Assembly (NCBI GenBank): GCA_023667695.1
Contig: JAMOZY010000009.1
Span: 64,135-103,546 of the forward strand
From: Clostridium sp.
Lineage (GTDB): Bacteria; Bacillota; Clostridia; Lachnospirales; Lachnospiraceae
DNA length: 39,412 bases
Direction of reading: 5' to 3'
The notes under the pieces were generated by a model that saw only the letters and a list, made by a program, of their open reading frames with translations, was not told the DNA's origin and did no database searches. Positions 31,531 to 39,377 of this stretch are shown here, piece after piece. Both the position numbers and the translations under genes were made by a program. Within the stretch, counting starts at the first letter, position 1; the number at the start of each line of letters is the position of its first letter.

Positions 31531-34500
31531 ATGATGTACGAAAAGGTATCGACAAATCTGAACTTTGTGGAGCGGGAAGCAAAGGTAGAGCAGTTTTGGA
31601 AGGAACACAAAATCTTTGAAAAAAGTATTGAGGAGAAGGAGGGCTGTCCGGTCTATACCTTCTACGACGGACCGCCTACGGCAAATGGAACGCCTCATAT
31701 CGGCCATGTGCTGACCCGGGTTATCAAGGATATGATTCCTCGTTATCAGACCATGAAGGGACATAAGATTATCCGAAAAGCAGGCTGGGATACCCATGGT
31801 CTTCCGGTGGAGCTGGAGGTAGAAAAGCTGCTTGGCATTGATGGCAAGGAGCAGATTGAAGAATATGGCCTGGAACCGTTTATTGAGAAGTGTAAGGAAA
31901 GTGTCTGGAAGTATAAGGGCATGTGGGAGGAATTCTCCGGCAAGGTAGGCTTCTGGGCAGATATGGATGACCCATACGTTACCTATCATAATGATTTTAT
32001 CGAATCGGAATGGTGGGCATTGAAGAAAATCTGGGATAGAGATTTGTTGTATAAGGGCTTTAAGATTGTTCCTTATTGTCCGCGCTGCGGTACGCCCCTG
32101 TCTTCTCATGAGGTGGCACAGGGTTATAAGCAGGTAAAGGAGCGTTCTGCGGTAGTCCGTTTCAAGGTCATAGGAGAAGATGCTTATTTTCTTGCTTGGA
32201 CAACGACCCCATGGACTCTGCCGAGCAATGTAGCCCTTTGTGTGAATCCTGACGAGACATATTGTAAGGTCAAGGCGGCTGACGGCTGTACCTATTATAT
32301 GGCAGAGGCATTGCTGGATAATGTACTTGGTAAATTAGCTGCGGAGAATACTCCGGCTTATGAAGTGTTAGAGAGCTATAAGGGTACGGATTTGGAGCGG
32401 AAGGAATATGAACCATTATTCCAGGTGGCAGCAGACTTAGCAGAAAAACAGGGCAAGAAGGCACATTTTATTACTTGTGATTCCTATGTTACCATGAGCG
32501 ATGGTACCGGTATCGTTCATATTGCACCGGCTTTTGGTGAAGATGATGCCAAGGTTGGACGGAATTACGACCTTCCATTTGTCCAACTGGTAGATGCAAG
32601 GGGTAACATGACGGATAATACGCCATATGGCGGTATCTTTGTAAAGAAAGCAGACCCATTGATTCTAACGGATTTGGAAAAGCAGGGATTATTATTTGAC
32701 GCGCCGAAGTTCGAGCATGATTATCCGTTCTGCTGGAGATGTGATACACCATTGCTTTACTATGCAAGAGAATCCTGGTTTATCAAGATGACTGCGGTAC
32801 GGGAGGATTTAATCAAGAACAACAATAAAGTAAACTGGATTCCGGAGAGTATCGGAAAGGGCAGGTTTGGTGACTGGCTTGCCAATGTCCAGGACTGGGG
32901 TGTCAGCCGGAACCGTTACTGGGGAACGCCATTGAATATCTGGGAATGTGAATGTGGACACCGTCATGCCATTGGCTCGATTGCAGAGTTAAAGGAATTA
33001 TCCGATAATTGTCCGGAGGATATAGAGCTGCACCGCCCATTTATTGATGCGGTTACCTTCAAATGTGAGAAATGCGGCGGGGAAATGCACCGGGTACCGG
33101 AGGTTATTGACTGCTGGTTTGATTCCGGTTCCATGCCGTTTGCACAGTGGCATTATCCATTTGAAAATGAGGATATTTTCAAGGAGAATTTCCCGGCGGA
33201 CTTTATCAGTGAAGCCGTAGACCAGACCCGTGGCTGGTTCTATTCCCTGATGGCGATTTCTACCTTATTATTTGATGAGGCGCCATATAAGAATGTTATT
33301 GTATTGGGACATGTTCAGGATAAAGACGGACAGAAGATGAGCAAGTCCAAGGGGAATGCGGTAGACCCGATGGAAGCATTGACCAAGTATGGCGCAGATG
33401 CCATTCGCTGGTATTTCTATAGTAATTCCGCGCCATGGCTGCCAAACCGCTTCCATGAGGATGCAGTTGTGGAAGGTCAGCGGAAATTCATGGGAACCTT
33501 ATGGAATACCTATGCATTTTATGTGTTGTATGCAGAAATCGACCAGTTTGACCCGACGAAGTACCGTTTGGATTATGAAAAGTTAGCAGTTATGGATAAA
33601 TGGCTGTTATCAAAATTAAATACGGTGATAAAAGAAGTAGATGCCGCGCTTGGAGATTATAAGATTCCGGAAACTACCCGGGCTTTGGCTGAATTTGTTG
33701 ATGATATGAGTAACTGGTATGTCAGACGGTGCCGGGACCGGTTCTGGGCAAAGGGTATGGAGCAGGATAAGATTAATGCTTATATGACCTTATATACGGC
33801 TTTGGTTACCATTAGTAAGCTGTCTGCACCGATGATTCCGTTTATTACAGAGGATATTTATCAGAATCTGGTCTGCGGTCTGGACAAAACTGCACCGGAA
33901 AGTATTCATTTATGCTCCTTCCCGGAGGCAAATGAGGCATATATCGATACGGAATTAGAAGCGTGTATGGATGAAGTGCTTCATGTGGTAGTCCTGGGGC
34001 GTGCAGCCCGGAATCTGGCAAATATTAAGAATCGTCAGCCGATTGGGAATATGTATATCAAGGCGGCAAAGGAATTGTCAGAATTCTATGTAGAGATTAT
34101 AAAAGACGAGCTGAATGTAAAGAATGCAGAGTTCAAGCCGGATGTTTCTGATTTTACCTCCTATAGCTTCAAGCCACAGCTTCGTACGGTAGGACCAAAG
34201 TATGGCAAGCAGTTAGGTGGAATCAAGACATATCTGGCAGGGGTAGACGGCAATCAGGCCATGGCAGAGTTAAAGAGGAACGGAGCTATCGTATTTGATG
34301 TGGATGGTGTTTCCGTATCCCTGGCAGAGGAAGATTTATTGATTGAGACTGCACAGACTGAGGGCTATGTATCACAGCAGGATAACCAGGTGGCGGTGGT
34401 ATTGGACACCAATCTTACACCGGAGCTGATTGAGGAAGGCTTTGTACGAGAAGTCGTATCGAAGATTCAGACTATGCGGAAAGAAGCGGACTTCCAGGTG

Positions 34501-34683
34501 ACAGACAAGATTACGGTCTATGTGGATAAGAATGAAAAGATTGCGGATATTATTACAAGGAATGCAGCTTCCATTCAGCAGGATACACTGGCAGAAGCTA
34601 TTAAGCTTGGAGAAATGAACGGATTTACGAAGGAATGGAATATTAATGGCGAGAAGGTTTGCCTGGGGGTAAAAAAAGAATAG
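31531..34683 (+). CDS. ileS: Isoleucyl-tRNA synthetase
   Basis: This 1050-aa class I synthetase charges tRNA-Ile. ATG 31531 follows AAAGGAAGAG; an ATG 3 nt later is equally possible. The signature HIGH is at 56-59 (GTPHIGHVLTR) and KMSKS at 602-606 (GQKMSKSKGNAVDP). The editing domain contains WTTTPWTLPSNVALCVN, and the anticodon domain contains DMSNWYVRRCRDRFW. Length, the WDTHGLPVELEVEK segment and the C-terminal extension without a CxxC zinc cluster resemble the eukaryote-like IleRS type 2, a class associated with lower mupirocin sensitivity. An Ile T-box controls it. Confidence 0.95.
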   Translation: MMYEKVSTNLNFVEREAKVEQFWKEHKIFEKSIEEKEGCPVYTFYDGPPTANGTPHIGHVLTRVIKDMIPRYQTMKGHKIIRKAGWDTHGLPVELEVEKLLGIDGKEQIEEYGLEPFIEKCKESVWKYKGMWEEFSGKVGFWADMDDPYVTYHNDFIESEWWALKKIWDRDLLYKGFKIVPYCPRCGTPLSSHEVAQGYKQVKERSAVVRFKVIGEDAYFLAWTTTPWTLPSNVALCVNPDETYCKVKAADGCTYYMAEALLDNVLGKLAAENTPAYEVLESYKGTDLERKEYEPLFQVAADLAEKQGKKAHFITCDSYVTMSDGTGIVHIAPAFGEDDAKVGRNYDLPFVQLVDARGNMTDNTPYGGIFVKKADPLILTDLEKQGLLFDAPKFEHDYPFCWRCDTPLLYYARESWFIKMTAVREDLIKNNNKVNWIPESIGKGRFGDWLANVQDWGVSRNRYWGTPLNIWECECGHRHAIGSIAELKELSDNCPEDIELHRPFIDAVTFKCEKCGGEMHRVPEVIDCWFDSGSMPFAQWHYPFENEDIFKENFPADFISEAVDQTRGWFYSLMAISTLLFDEAPYKNVIVLGHVQDKDGQKMSKSKGNAVDPMEALTKYGADAIRWYFYSNSAPWLPNRFHEDAVVEGQRKFMGTLWNTYAFYVLYAEIDQFDPTKYRLDYEKLAVMDKWLLSKLNTVIKEVDAALGDYKIPETTRALAEFVDDMSNWYVRRCRDRFWAKGMEQDKINAYMTLYTALVTISKLSAPMIPFITEDIYQNLVCGLDKTAPESIHLCSFPEANEAYIDTELEACMDEVLHVVVLGRAARNLANIKNRQPIGNMYIKAAKELSEFYVEIIKDELNVKNAEFKPDVSDFTSYSFKPQLRTVGPKYGKQLGGIKTYLAGVDGNQAMAELKRNGAIVFDVDGVSVSLAEEDLLIETAQTEGYVSQQDNQVAVVLDTNLTPELIEEGFVREVVSKIQTMRKEADFQVTDKITVYVDKNEKIADIITRNAASIQQDTLAEAIKLGEMNGFTKEWNINGEKVCLGVKKE

Positions 34684-34696
34684 GGTAAAATGTTGG

Positions 34697-34728
34697 GAAA
34701 GCTCTGTATCCGCAGGGCTTTCTTTATT
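34697..34728 (+). terminator. Intrinsic terminator of ileS
   Basis: GAAAGCTCTG (34697-34706) pairs with CAGGGCTTTC (34713-34722), including one T-G pair, and is followed by TTTATT. It is 14 nt after the ileS stop. Confidence 0.85.
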
Positions 34729-34931
34729 CAACGGTGGCTTGAAATGCTAAGAAATGAGCATATGATAATTGCATAGATAAGCCTGTATGGGCTTAAGTTT
34801 TCAAATAAGAGTTAATCAGAATGGCAGTTCTGTTCGTAGTCCGAGGAAAATTGATTTTGTCGTTACCTCTGGTGGTAAGAAAACGAAGGACTTTTTCCGA
34901 AAATTCTTGTGAGAAAAAATATCACAGCTTA

Positions 34932-35828
34932 TTATTCTGTATCCAAGTTATTTTGAATAATATTGATAAATGCCTGCATTTGTTCCGACGGCTGTTTTGC
35001 ATATACAATTCCATAAGGCACTTTATAGCCCCATTCCATAGGAATCGTAACTATGGACGGATGGACATCCTTCCAAATATCCAATGTTTCCATGATACAC
35101 CCTGTTTGCTCGCATTCATTGAAGATATTCGTGTCATAAAAATGCGGTATATTCAAAATGCTTATCTTAGGGTGTTTCGTTTCGATTTCATCGCGCAGTC
35201 TGTTCATCACGGGAGAGTCCCCCCGCTTTACAAGCATAAGACTTTCTCCGTCTAAATCACGCCATTTGAGTTTTTCTTTTTTGGCTAATCTGTGTTTGCG
35301 TGGAACAGCAATACAACATTCTCCCTGCTTTAACACAAGGATATTATATCTTTCTTCCCATGAGAGCGAAGCGCAAGGACCGACAAAACAATCTATTTCT
35401 CTACCAAGTGTTTCCAACATTTTTTCCATACTTGCCGGACTGTCATCAAAAGGCACAATCCGAATGGTCACAGGCAGCGTTCCGTCATCAATCTTCGACC
35501 ATAAATCTACCAGCATTTTACATGGACGGAGAATAGATGTTCCAATACGGATTGCCTGTTTTTCATTTTTTGCGATTTGCCGGGTACGGGCGATTGCCTG
35601 TTCGGATTGCTTTATGATTTTTTGGGCGTCCTTATAAAAAGAACGCCCGGCAGCGGTAAGCTGCGTTCCCTGGCTGGTTCGTTCAATCAGCTTTACGCCG
35701 ACATTTGCTTCTAGCTTGTTCATCTGGTTCATCACAGATGCAGCCGTAATATACAATTCCTTTGATGCTTTCAAAAAACTTCCCTGTTCTGCAACTGAAA
35801 TGAATGTGGTAAGTTCCCTGCTGTACAT
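34932..35828 (-). CDS. LysR-family transcriptional regulator
   Basis: This 298-aa protein has an N-terminal winged helix-turn-helix (about 3-62, with SFLKASKELYITAASVMNQM and EANVGVKLIERT) and a C-terminal periplasmic-binding-like effector domain (about 90-298). It is divergent from a MATE exporter gene, and the intergenic gap holds a TTTAG...CTAAA inverted repeat. By the usual LysR pattern it probably controls the exporter and itself. The effector is unknown. The gene is visibly more AT-rich than the ileS side, as is the whole end of the window from here on. Confidence 0.9.
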   Translation of the reverse strand: MYSRELTTFISVAEQGSFLKASKELYITAASVMNQMNKLEANVGVKLIERTSQGTQLTAAGRSFYKDAQKIIKQSEQAIARTRQIAKNEKQAIRIGTSILRPCKMLVDLWSKIDDGTLPVTIRIVPFDDSPASMEKMLETLGREIDCFVGPCASLSWEERYNILVLKQGECCIAVPRKHRLAKKEKLKWRDLDGESLMLVKRGDSPVMNRLRDEIETKHPKISILNIPHFYDTNIFNECEQTGCIMETLDIWKDVHPSIVTIPMEWGYKVPYGIVYAKQPSEQMQAFINIIQNNLDTE

Positions 35829-35839
35829 AATATCATCTC

Positions 35840-35860
35840 GCTTTTAGATTTTCTAAAAGC
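35840..35860. promoter_or_regulatory. Putative LysR operator
   Basis: GCTTTTAG (35840-35847) and CTAAAAGC (35853-35860) form an 8-bp inverted repeat around ATTTT. It contains the T-N11-A pattern of LysR boxes and sits in the 117-nt gap between the divergent LysR and MATE genes. Confidence 0.65.
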
Positions 35861-35945
35861 TATTTTAACATTTTGGTATCTTCTATGTCAATTACTTCTA
35901 CATTACAATAAAGCAAAAGCAGGAAGGAGGCGAAATTGTACACTA

Positions 35946-37295
35946 ATGGAAAAATCATTGACAAACGGGACACCATGGAAAGGGATTTTATCTTTTATGT
36001 TTCCCGTATTTATGGGATTGCTGCTCCAGCAGTTTTATAATACGGCGGACACAATCATTGTAGGTAATTTTGCCGGCGAAAATTCATTGGCTGCCGTTGG
36101 TGCCTGTGGCGTGCTGACATTGGTTTTCTTAGCGCTGGCAAATGGGTTTTCTGCCGGAGCTTGCGTACTGATTGCACAGCTTTTTGGCGCAGGGAAAGAA
36201 CAGGAAATGCGCAGACAGGCGTTATCTTCTCTCCTTGTTATGCTTGGTATGGGGATTGTGGCAGCAGCAGTTGGTGTGTTGATTAGCCGCTTTGCCTTGA
36301 ACTATGTTCTGGCAACGCCGGAAAGTCTGTTATCAATGGCAGATACCTATTTCAAAATTTATGCCATGGGACTTCTGTTTCAGTTTGGTTATAACATTAT
36401 CGCAGCGATTCTTCGTGGAATTGGAGACAGCAAAGCAACCTTGTATTTTCTTCTGATAGCAAGCGTCATCAATATAGCGCTTGATATTATATTTGTTTAC
36501 AGCTTTCGAATGGGCGTTGTTGGTGCTGCCGTTGCCACAGATATTGCGCAGGGAATTTCCTGCGTAGCAGGTTTTCTTTATATGGTAAAAAAATATCCTT
36601 TGTTCCGTTTCAAATGGAATGAGTTTGTTTTTGAGTGGTCATTGGCAAAACAGACATTATTAACAGGATTTCCGATGGCGTTACAGCAGCTTATTGTGTC
36701 TTTTGGCTTTGTTTTTATCCAGCGGGCAGTCAACAGTTATGGCGAAGCTATGACAGCTTCTTTTTCCGTAGCACAAAAAATAGAAACATATCTGACGCTT
36801 CCGGCTAATGCGTTGATGACAACACAAAGCACATATACAGGGCAGAATATTGGCGCGGGACGCCTTGACAGGGTTATGACTGGTGCAAAGCATACGGTTA
36901 TCATTTCCGAAATCATTTCTATCTGCATTTTATCGGTGGTATTTGTCTTTGCAAAGCCTATTGTAGCTGCATTTGGGCTAGGTTCAGTAGCAGCCGGTTA
37001 CTGTGTTTCCCATGTTCGATGTGTAGCGGTTTGTTTGATTCCATTTGCTTCCTATTTTCCACTTTTAGGTTTATTTCAGGGAGCAAATAATGCACTCTAT
37101 TCTACCTTTGTTGCGACAAGTGCATTAGCAATCCGTGTTATTTCAACATATGCCTTACAGGAAATTCCTGCAATCGGCTATCGCATGATTTGGTGGAATG
37201 CTCTATTTGGGTGGGGATTAGGCTGCATTATCACATGGGTACATTTCTGCAAAGGGAAATGGAAACGCAATAGCTGCAGTAATCGACCTTTATGA
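35946..37295 (+). CDS. MATE-family multidrug efflux transporter
   Basis: This 449-aa polytopic protein has about 12 helices in two halves, the MATE/NorM arrangement. The first helix segment PVFMGLLLQQFYNTADTIIVGNF and the later ATLYFLLIASVINIALDIIFV (core: VINIALDIIFV) plus AGFLYMVKKYPLF match DinF/NorM-like proteins. It should export cationic drugs or metabolites using Na+ or H+. GGAGG lies 15 nt before the ATG, an unusually long gap, so translation initiation may be weak. Divergent from a LysR regulator. Its last 6 nt overlap the convergent HxlR gene. Confidence 0.92.
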   Translation: MEKSLTNGTPWKGILSFMFPVFMGLLLQQFYNTADTIIVGNFAGENSLAAVGACGVLTLVFLALANGFSAGACVLIAQLFGAGKEQEMRRQALSSLLVMLGMGIVAAAVGVLISRFALNYVLATPESLLSMADTYFKIYAMGLLFQFGYNIIAAILRGIGDSKATLYFLLIASVINIALDIIFVYSFRMGVVGAAVATDIAQGISCVAGFLYMVKKYPLFRFKWNEFVFEWSLAKQTLLTGFPMALQQLIVSFGFVFIQRAVNSYGEAMTASFSVAQKIETYLTLPANALMTTQSTYTGQNIGAGRLDRVMTGAKHTVIISEIISICILSVVFVFAKPIVAAFGLGSVAAGYCVSHVRCVAVCLIPFASYFPLLGLFQGANNALYSTFVATSALAIRVISTYALQEIPAIGYRMIWWNALFGWGLGCIITWVHFCKGKWKRNSCSNRPL

Positions 37296-37622
37296 TCTGT
37301 TCTGGTCGCCCCATTCACACATCTGGTCTAAAATGGGAATCAGTGACTTGCCTCGTTCGGTCAGGCTGTACTCTACCTTTGGCGGTATCTGCGGATATTC
37401 CTTGCGGTGAACCAGTCCGTCAGTCTCTAATTCTTTTAAGGTAGCGCTTAATGTTTTGTAGGAAATGGTTTTGATATATTTTTGTAATTCGTTGAAACGC
37501 ACAATCTCGTATTCCATCAGGGTATACAGAATGAACATTTTGTATTTCCCCTGTATCAGTGACATTGTGTAATGAAATCCCGTATCTTCCAGTTTGGCAT
37601 CTTTAATACAATTGATATGCAT
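37290..37622 (-). CDS. HxlR-family transcriptional regulator
   Basis: This 110-aa winged-helix protein starts at ATG 37622 with AGGAGAG upstream; an open frame 30 nt longer has no ribosome site. Family segments are IQGKYKMFILYTLM, RFNELQKYIKTISYKTLSATLKELE and the wing HRKEYPQIPPKVEYSLTERGKSL. Cys5 near the N-terminus is placed where thiol-sensing HxlR/HypR/YodB members carry their redox cysteine. It is divergent from a flavin reductase gene, a common pairing in which the regulator controls the reductase in response to reactive electrophiles or oxidants. Confidence 0.9.
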   Translation of the reverse strand: MHINCIKDAKLEDTGFHYTMSLIQGKYKMFILYTLMEYEIVRFNELQKYIKTISYKTLSATLKELETDGLVHRKEYPQIPPKVEYSLTERGKSLIPILDQMCEWGDQNRS

Positions 37623-37640
37623 ATGACACTCTCCTTTAGG

Positions 37641-37694
37641 TAAGTACCCCACTTAAAGGTGTGTACTTGCTTTTCATTCTATTCTTGCTATGAT
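37641..37694 (+). promoter_or_regulatory. Divergent promoter region with HxlR-type operator
   Basis: GTAAGTAC (37640-37647) and GTACTTGC (37663-37670) form an imperfect inverted repeat around CCCACTTAAAGGTGT. GTAC half-sites with this spacing are typical of HxlR/YodB operators. TTGCTT (37667-37672) and TATGAT (37689-37694), 16 nt apart, form a plausible promoter for the flavin reductase gene. The operator overlaps its -35 box. Confidence 0.65.
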
Positions 37695-37744
37695 TATAGT
37701 ATCACAGGCGGGGGAAGTCAATCCCGCAGAAGGAGAGGATATTT

Positions 37745-38290
37745 ATGAGCAAGAAGATTGTAGTAATTACCGGAAGTCCCAGAAAAAATGGCAACAGCTT
37801 TGCTATGACGACTGCGTTTGTCAAGGCAGCAGAGGAAAAAGGACACAGTGTTACCCGTTTTGATGCGGCAATGAAACAGGTAGGAGGCTGCCATGCCTGT
37901 GAAACCTGTTTTAAGTCAGGAAAGGCATGTTCTTTTGATGATGACTTTAATGAGATTGCCCCGGCTATTCTGGAGGCAGATGCTGTAGTCTTTACAATGC
38001 CGGTTTACTGGTATTCCATCCCGGCACAGATGAAAAGCGTGATTGATAAGCTGTTTTCCTTCTGTGTGGCAGGAAAAGATGTGGCAGGGAAAGAATGCGC
38101 GCTGATTGCCTGCTGTGAGGAAGAGGATATGTCCGTTCTGGACGGTGTACGGATTCCCATTGAGCGCTCTGCTGCTTTACTGAAATGGAAAATGGCCGGA
38201 GAAGTTCTGATTCCGGGTGTGTTGAATACAGGCGATATAGAAAAAACAGATGGCTGTAAACAGGCGGCTGCTCTGGCAGATAAGATTTGA
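37745..38290 (+). CDS. Flavodoxin-fold NAD(P)H-dependent FMN reductase
   Basis: This 181-aa protein has the FMN-phosphate loop GSPRKNGNSFAM at its N-terminus. A cysteine-rich loop GGCHACETCFKSGKAC (about 48-63) is characteristic of iron-sulfur-flavoprotein-like NADPH-dependent FMN reductases. A flavin ring loop is PVYWYSIPAQMKSVIDKLFS. It probably reduces flavin, quinones or nitro compounds and may protect against electrophiles under the control of the divergent HxlR protein. GGAGAGGA precedes the ATG. A truncated relative starts 14 nt downstream. Confidence 0.9.
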   Translation: MSKKIVVITGSPRKNGNSFAMTTAFVKAAEEKGHSVTRFDAAMKQVGGCHACETCFKSGKACSFDDDFNEIAPAILEADAVVFTMPVYWYSIPAQMKSVIDKLFSFCVAGKDVAGKECALIACCEEEDMSVLDGVRIPIERSAALLKWKMAGEVLIPGVLNTGDIEKTDGCKQAAALADKI

Positions 38291-38304
38291 GGAAGGAGCT
38301 TTGG

Positions 38305-38367
38305 ATGATGGCAAAGAAAATCGTGATATTAAACGGAAGTCCAAGAAAGAATGGAAATACATTTTAA
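38305..38367 (+). pseudogene. 5' stub of a second flavodoxin-fold reductase gene
   Basis: A good ribosome site (GGAAGGAG) and two start codons lead into MMAKKIVILNGSPRKNGNTF followed at once by TAA. The peptide is nearly the same as the FMN loop start of the preceding gene but differs in detail, so this is the head of a distinct paralogue rather than a copying error of the same gene. Everything after the FMN loop is missing. The break point at about 38360 marks a deletion or replacement, after which the sequence is AT-rich and degenerate. Confidence 0.85.
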
Positions 38368-38700
38368 TTGAATAATTTATTCATTGAAGCGGCAGTTCCT
38401 TCTTTTATAGTTGATAAAGTAGATTTTGAAATAATTATTCTATGGACAGGCTCATATGTCCAATCTGATATTCGTTTCATGTATACCATAAATCACAGGA
38501 AGTATAAATCAAAATGATAGGTATTCTATCTTGTCTTATGATAGCGTTTGTGCTGTCATAAGGCAAGATGGAATGTGAAAGACGGAGAAAATAATGGTAT
38601 ATCATATTCTATGAAAAAGAAAATGGCGAATCATAAAGCTATTGCGTTCATTGGGATTAAGATTGACAATATTAAAATGAAGCAATATCCATTTTTCTGA
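38368..38700 (+). other. Gene-poor degenerate stretch
   Basis: No intact gene. A 49-codon open frame (38368-38517) continues in the same frame as the reductase stub after its stop but has no recognised similarity. A long hairpin follows at 38523-38574. From 38677 an ATG opens the frame of the DUF1016 fragment but meets TGA at 38698. Minus-strand open frames here and up to 39064 look like chance readings. Confidence 0.6.
38523..38574 (+). repeat. 52-nt near-perfect hairpin
   Basis: Bases 38523-38545 pair with 38552-38574 (23 positions) around the loop GTTTGT. Three of the pairs are T-G (G-U in RNA) with the G always in the right arm. Only the plus-strand transcript would therefore fold completely, as the minus strand would have A-C mismatches. 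There is no T-tract after it, so it is not a typical terminator. No gene follows that it clearly serves. Confidence 0.75.
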
Positions 38701-38886
38701 AAGTTCTATTTGGCTTTTCCAGATGAGCAGATTGTGAACGCATGCGTTCACAATCTGAATTGGACACATTTTAGAAGTTTGCTTTGTGTAGCAGATGAAG
38801 ATGCTCGAATTTGGCATATGAAAAAAGCTGCAAGTGAAGGCTGGAGTTCCAGAACCCTGGATAGAAATATTGGAACGAAGTTATAA
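38701..38886 (+). pseudogene. Degenerate DUF1016 (YhcG-type PDDEXK nuclease) fragment
   Basis: The frame reads KFYLAFPDEQIVNAC, then HNLNWTHFRSLLCVADEDAR and EGWSSRTLDRNI, ending in TAA after about 61 codons. This is the N-terminal DUF1016 pattern (FPDE-IV, L-W-HF-LL-V-D--AR, WS-R-L-R-I) of YhcG-type nucleases associated with restriction and phage defence. It is preceded by an in-frame TGA (38698-38700). The remainder of the domain and the whole C-terminal nuclease domain are absent, so it is dead. The match is from memory of the family pattern and covers only its middle part. Confidence 0.7.
38728..38757. repeat. Perfect 30-bp palindrome
   Basis: CAGATTGTGAACGCA at 38728-38742 is followed immediately by its exact reverse complement, TGCGTTCACAATCTG (38743-38757), with no spacer. 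It lies within the degenerate nuclease fragment and would encode QIVNACVHNL there. It could be a recombination or template-switch scar, or a binding site. Confidence 0.85.
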
Positions 38887-39001
38887 CTTTTGATATGAAC
38901 ACATGAAAAGCATATACAAGACCACAAGTTAATTTTATAATCACCTTGTGATTTGTACATAATTCTGCCATTGTTATATACAAAGAAAGAGGGCGTGTAA
39001 T

Positions 39002-39313
39002 ATGCCACAGATTAGACCAATTACAGACCTTAGGAATACGACAGAAATTTCCGAACTTTGCCATGCAAAGCGTGAACCACTTTTTATTACAAAGAATGAC
39101 TATGGAGATTTAGTGGTTATGAGTATAGAAACATACGAGGAAATGATAGAAACATCACGAATAGATATAGCAATCAGTGAGGCTGAAAAGGAACATGCTT
39201 CCGATGGTGTTCTGTTAGATGCAAGGGAAGCACTTTCTTCTTTAAGGAGGAAGCACTTTGGATATGAATATTATCGTGACAAGTTACTGACCTTTAAGGA
39301 AGTGGGCAAATAA
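39002..39313 (+). CDS. Phd/YefM-family antitoxin
   Basis: This 103-aa protein has the Phd/YefM N-terminal DNA-binding fold: ITDLRNTTEISELCHAKREPLFITKNDYGDLVVMSIETYEEM (key part PLFITKNDYGDLVVMS, about 27-42). A more variable C-terminal region (about 55-103) normally neutralises a RelE/ParE-type toxin. GAGGG precedes the ATG. In intact pairs the toxin gene overlaps or follows within a few bases. Here only a 13-codon open frame resembling a toxin piece follows, so the antitoxin appears orphaned. Confidence 0.85.
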   Translation: MPQIRPITDLRNTTEISELCHAKREPLFITKNDYGDLVVMSIETYEEMIETSRIDIAISEAEKEHASDGVLLDAREALSSLRRKHFGYEYYRDKLLTFKEVGK

Positions 39314-39352
39314 GTATATAACTTTTCTTGAACAATTTCCGCAAAGACATTG
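39313..39352 (+). pseudogene. Possible remnant of a RelE/ParE-type toxin
   Basis: Directly after the antitoxin stop a short frame reads KYITFLEQFPQRH and ends in TGA. A LEQFPxRH-like segment is common in the middle of ParE/RelE toxins, just before the catalytic strands. The piece is too short to prove the relation. If real, it means that both ends of the toxin gene are gone. Confidence 0.35.
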
Positions 39353-39377
39353 ACAATTTTTTTTGATTTGGTAGAAT
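39350..39377 (+). promoter_or_regulatory. Promoter for a gene beyond the window
   Basis: TTGACA (39350-39355) and TAGAAT (39372-39377) are separated by 16 nt containing a run of T. AAAGGAGAG follows at 39384-39392, so a gene or leader probably starts near the right edge. Confidence 0.6.

Noticed and set aside
34821-35255. 144-aa plus-strand open frame after ileS
   Set aside because: It overlaps the 3' half of the LysR gene in antisense and shows no family features.
38602-39064. Three overlapping minus-strand open frames of 71-97 codons
   Set aside because: They overlap each other, the DUF1016 fragment and the antitoxin start, and have no ribosome site or recognisable domain.
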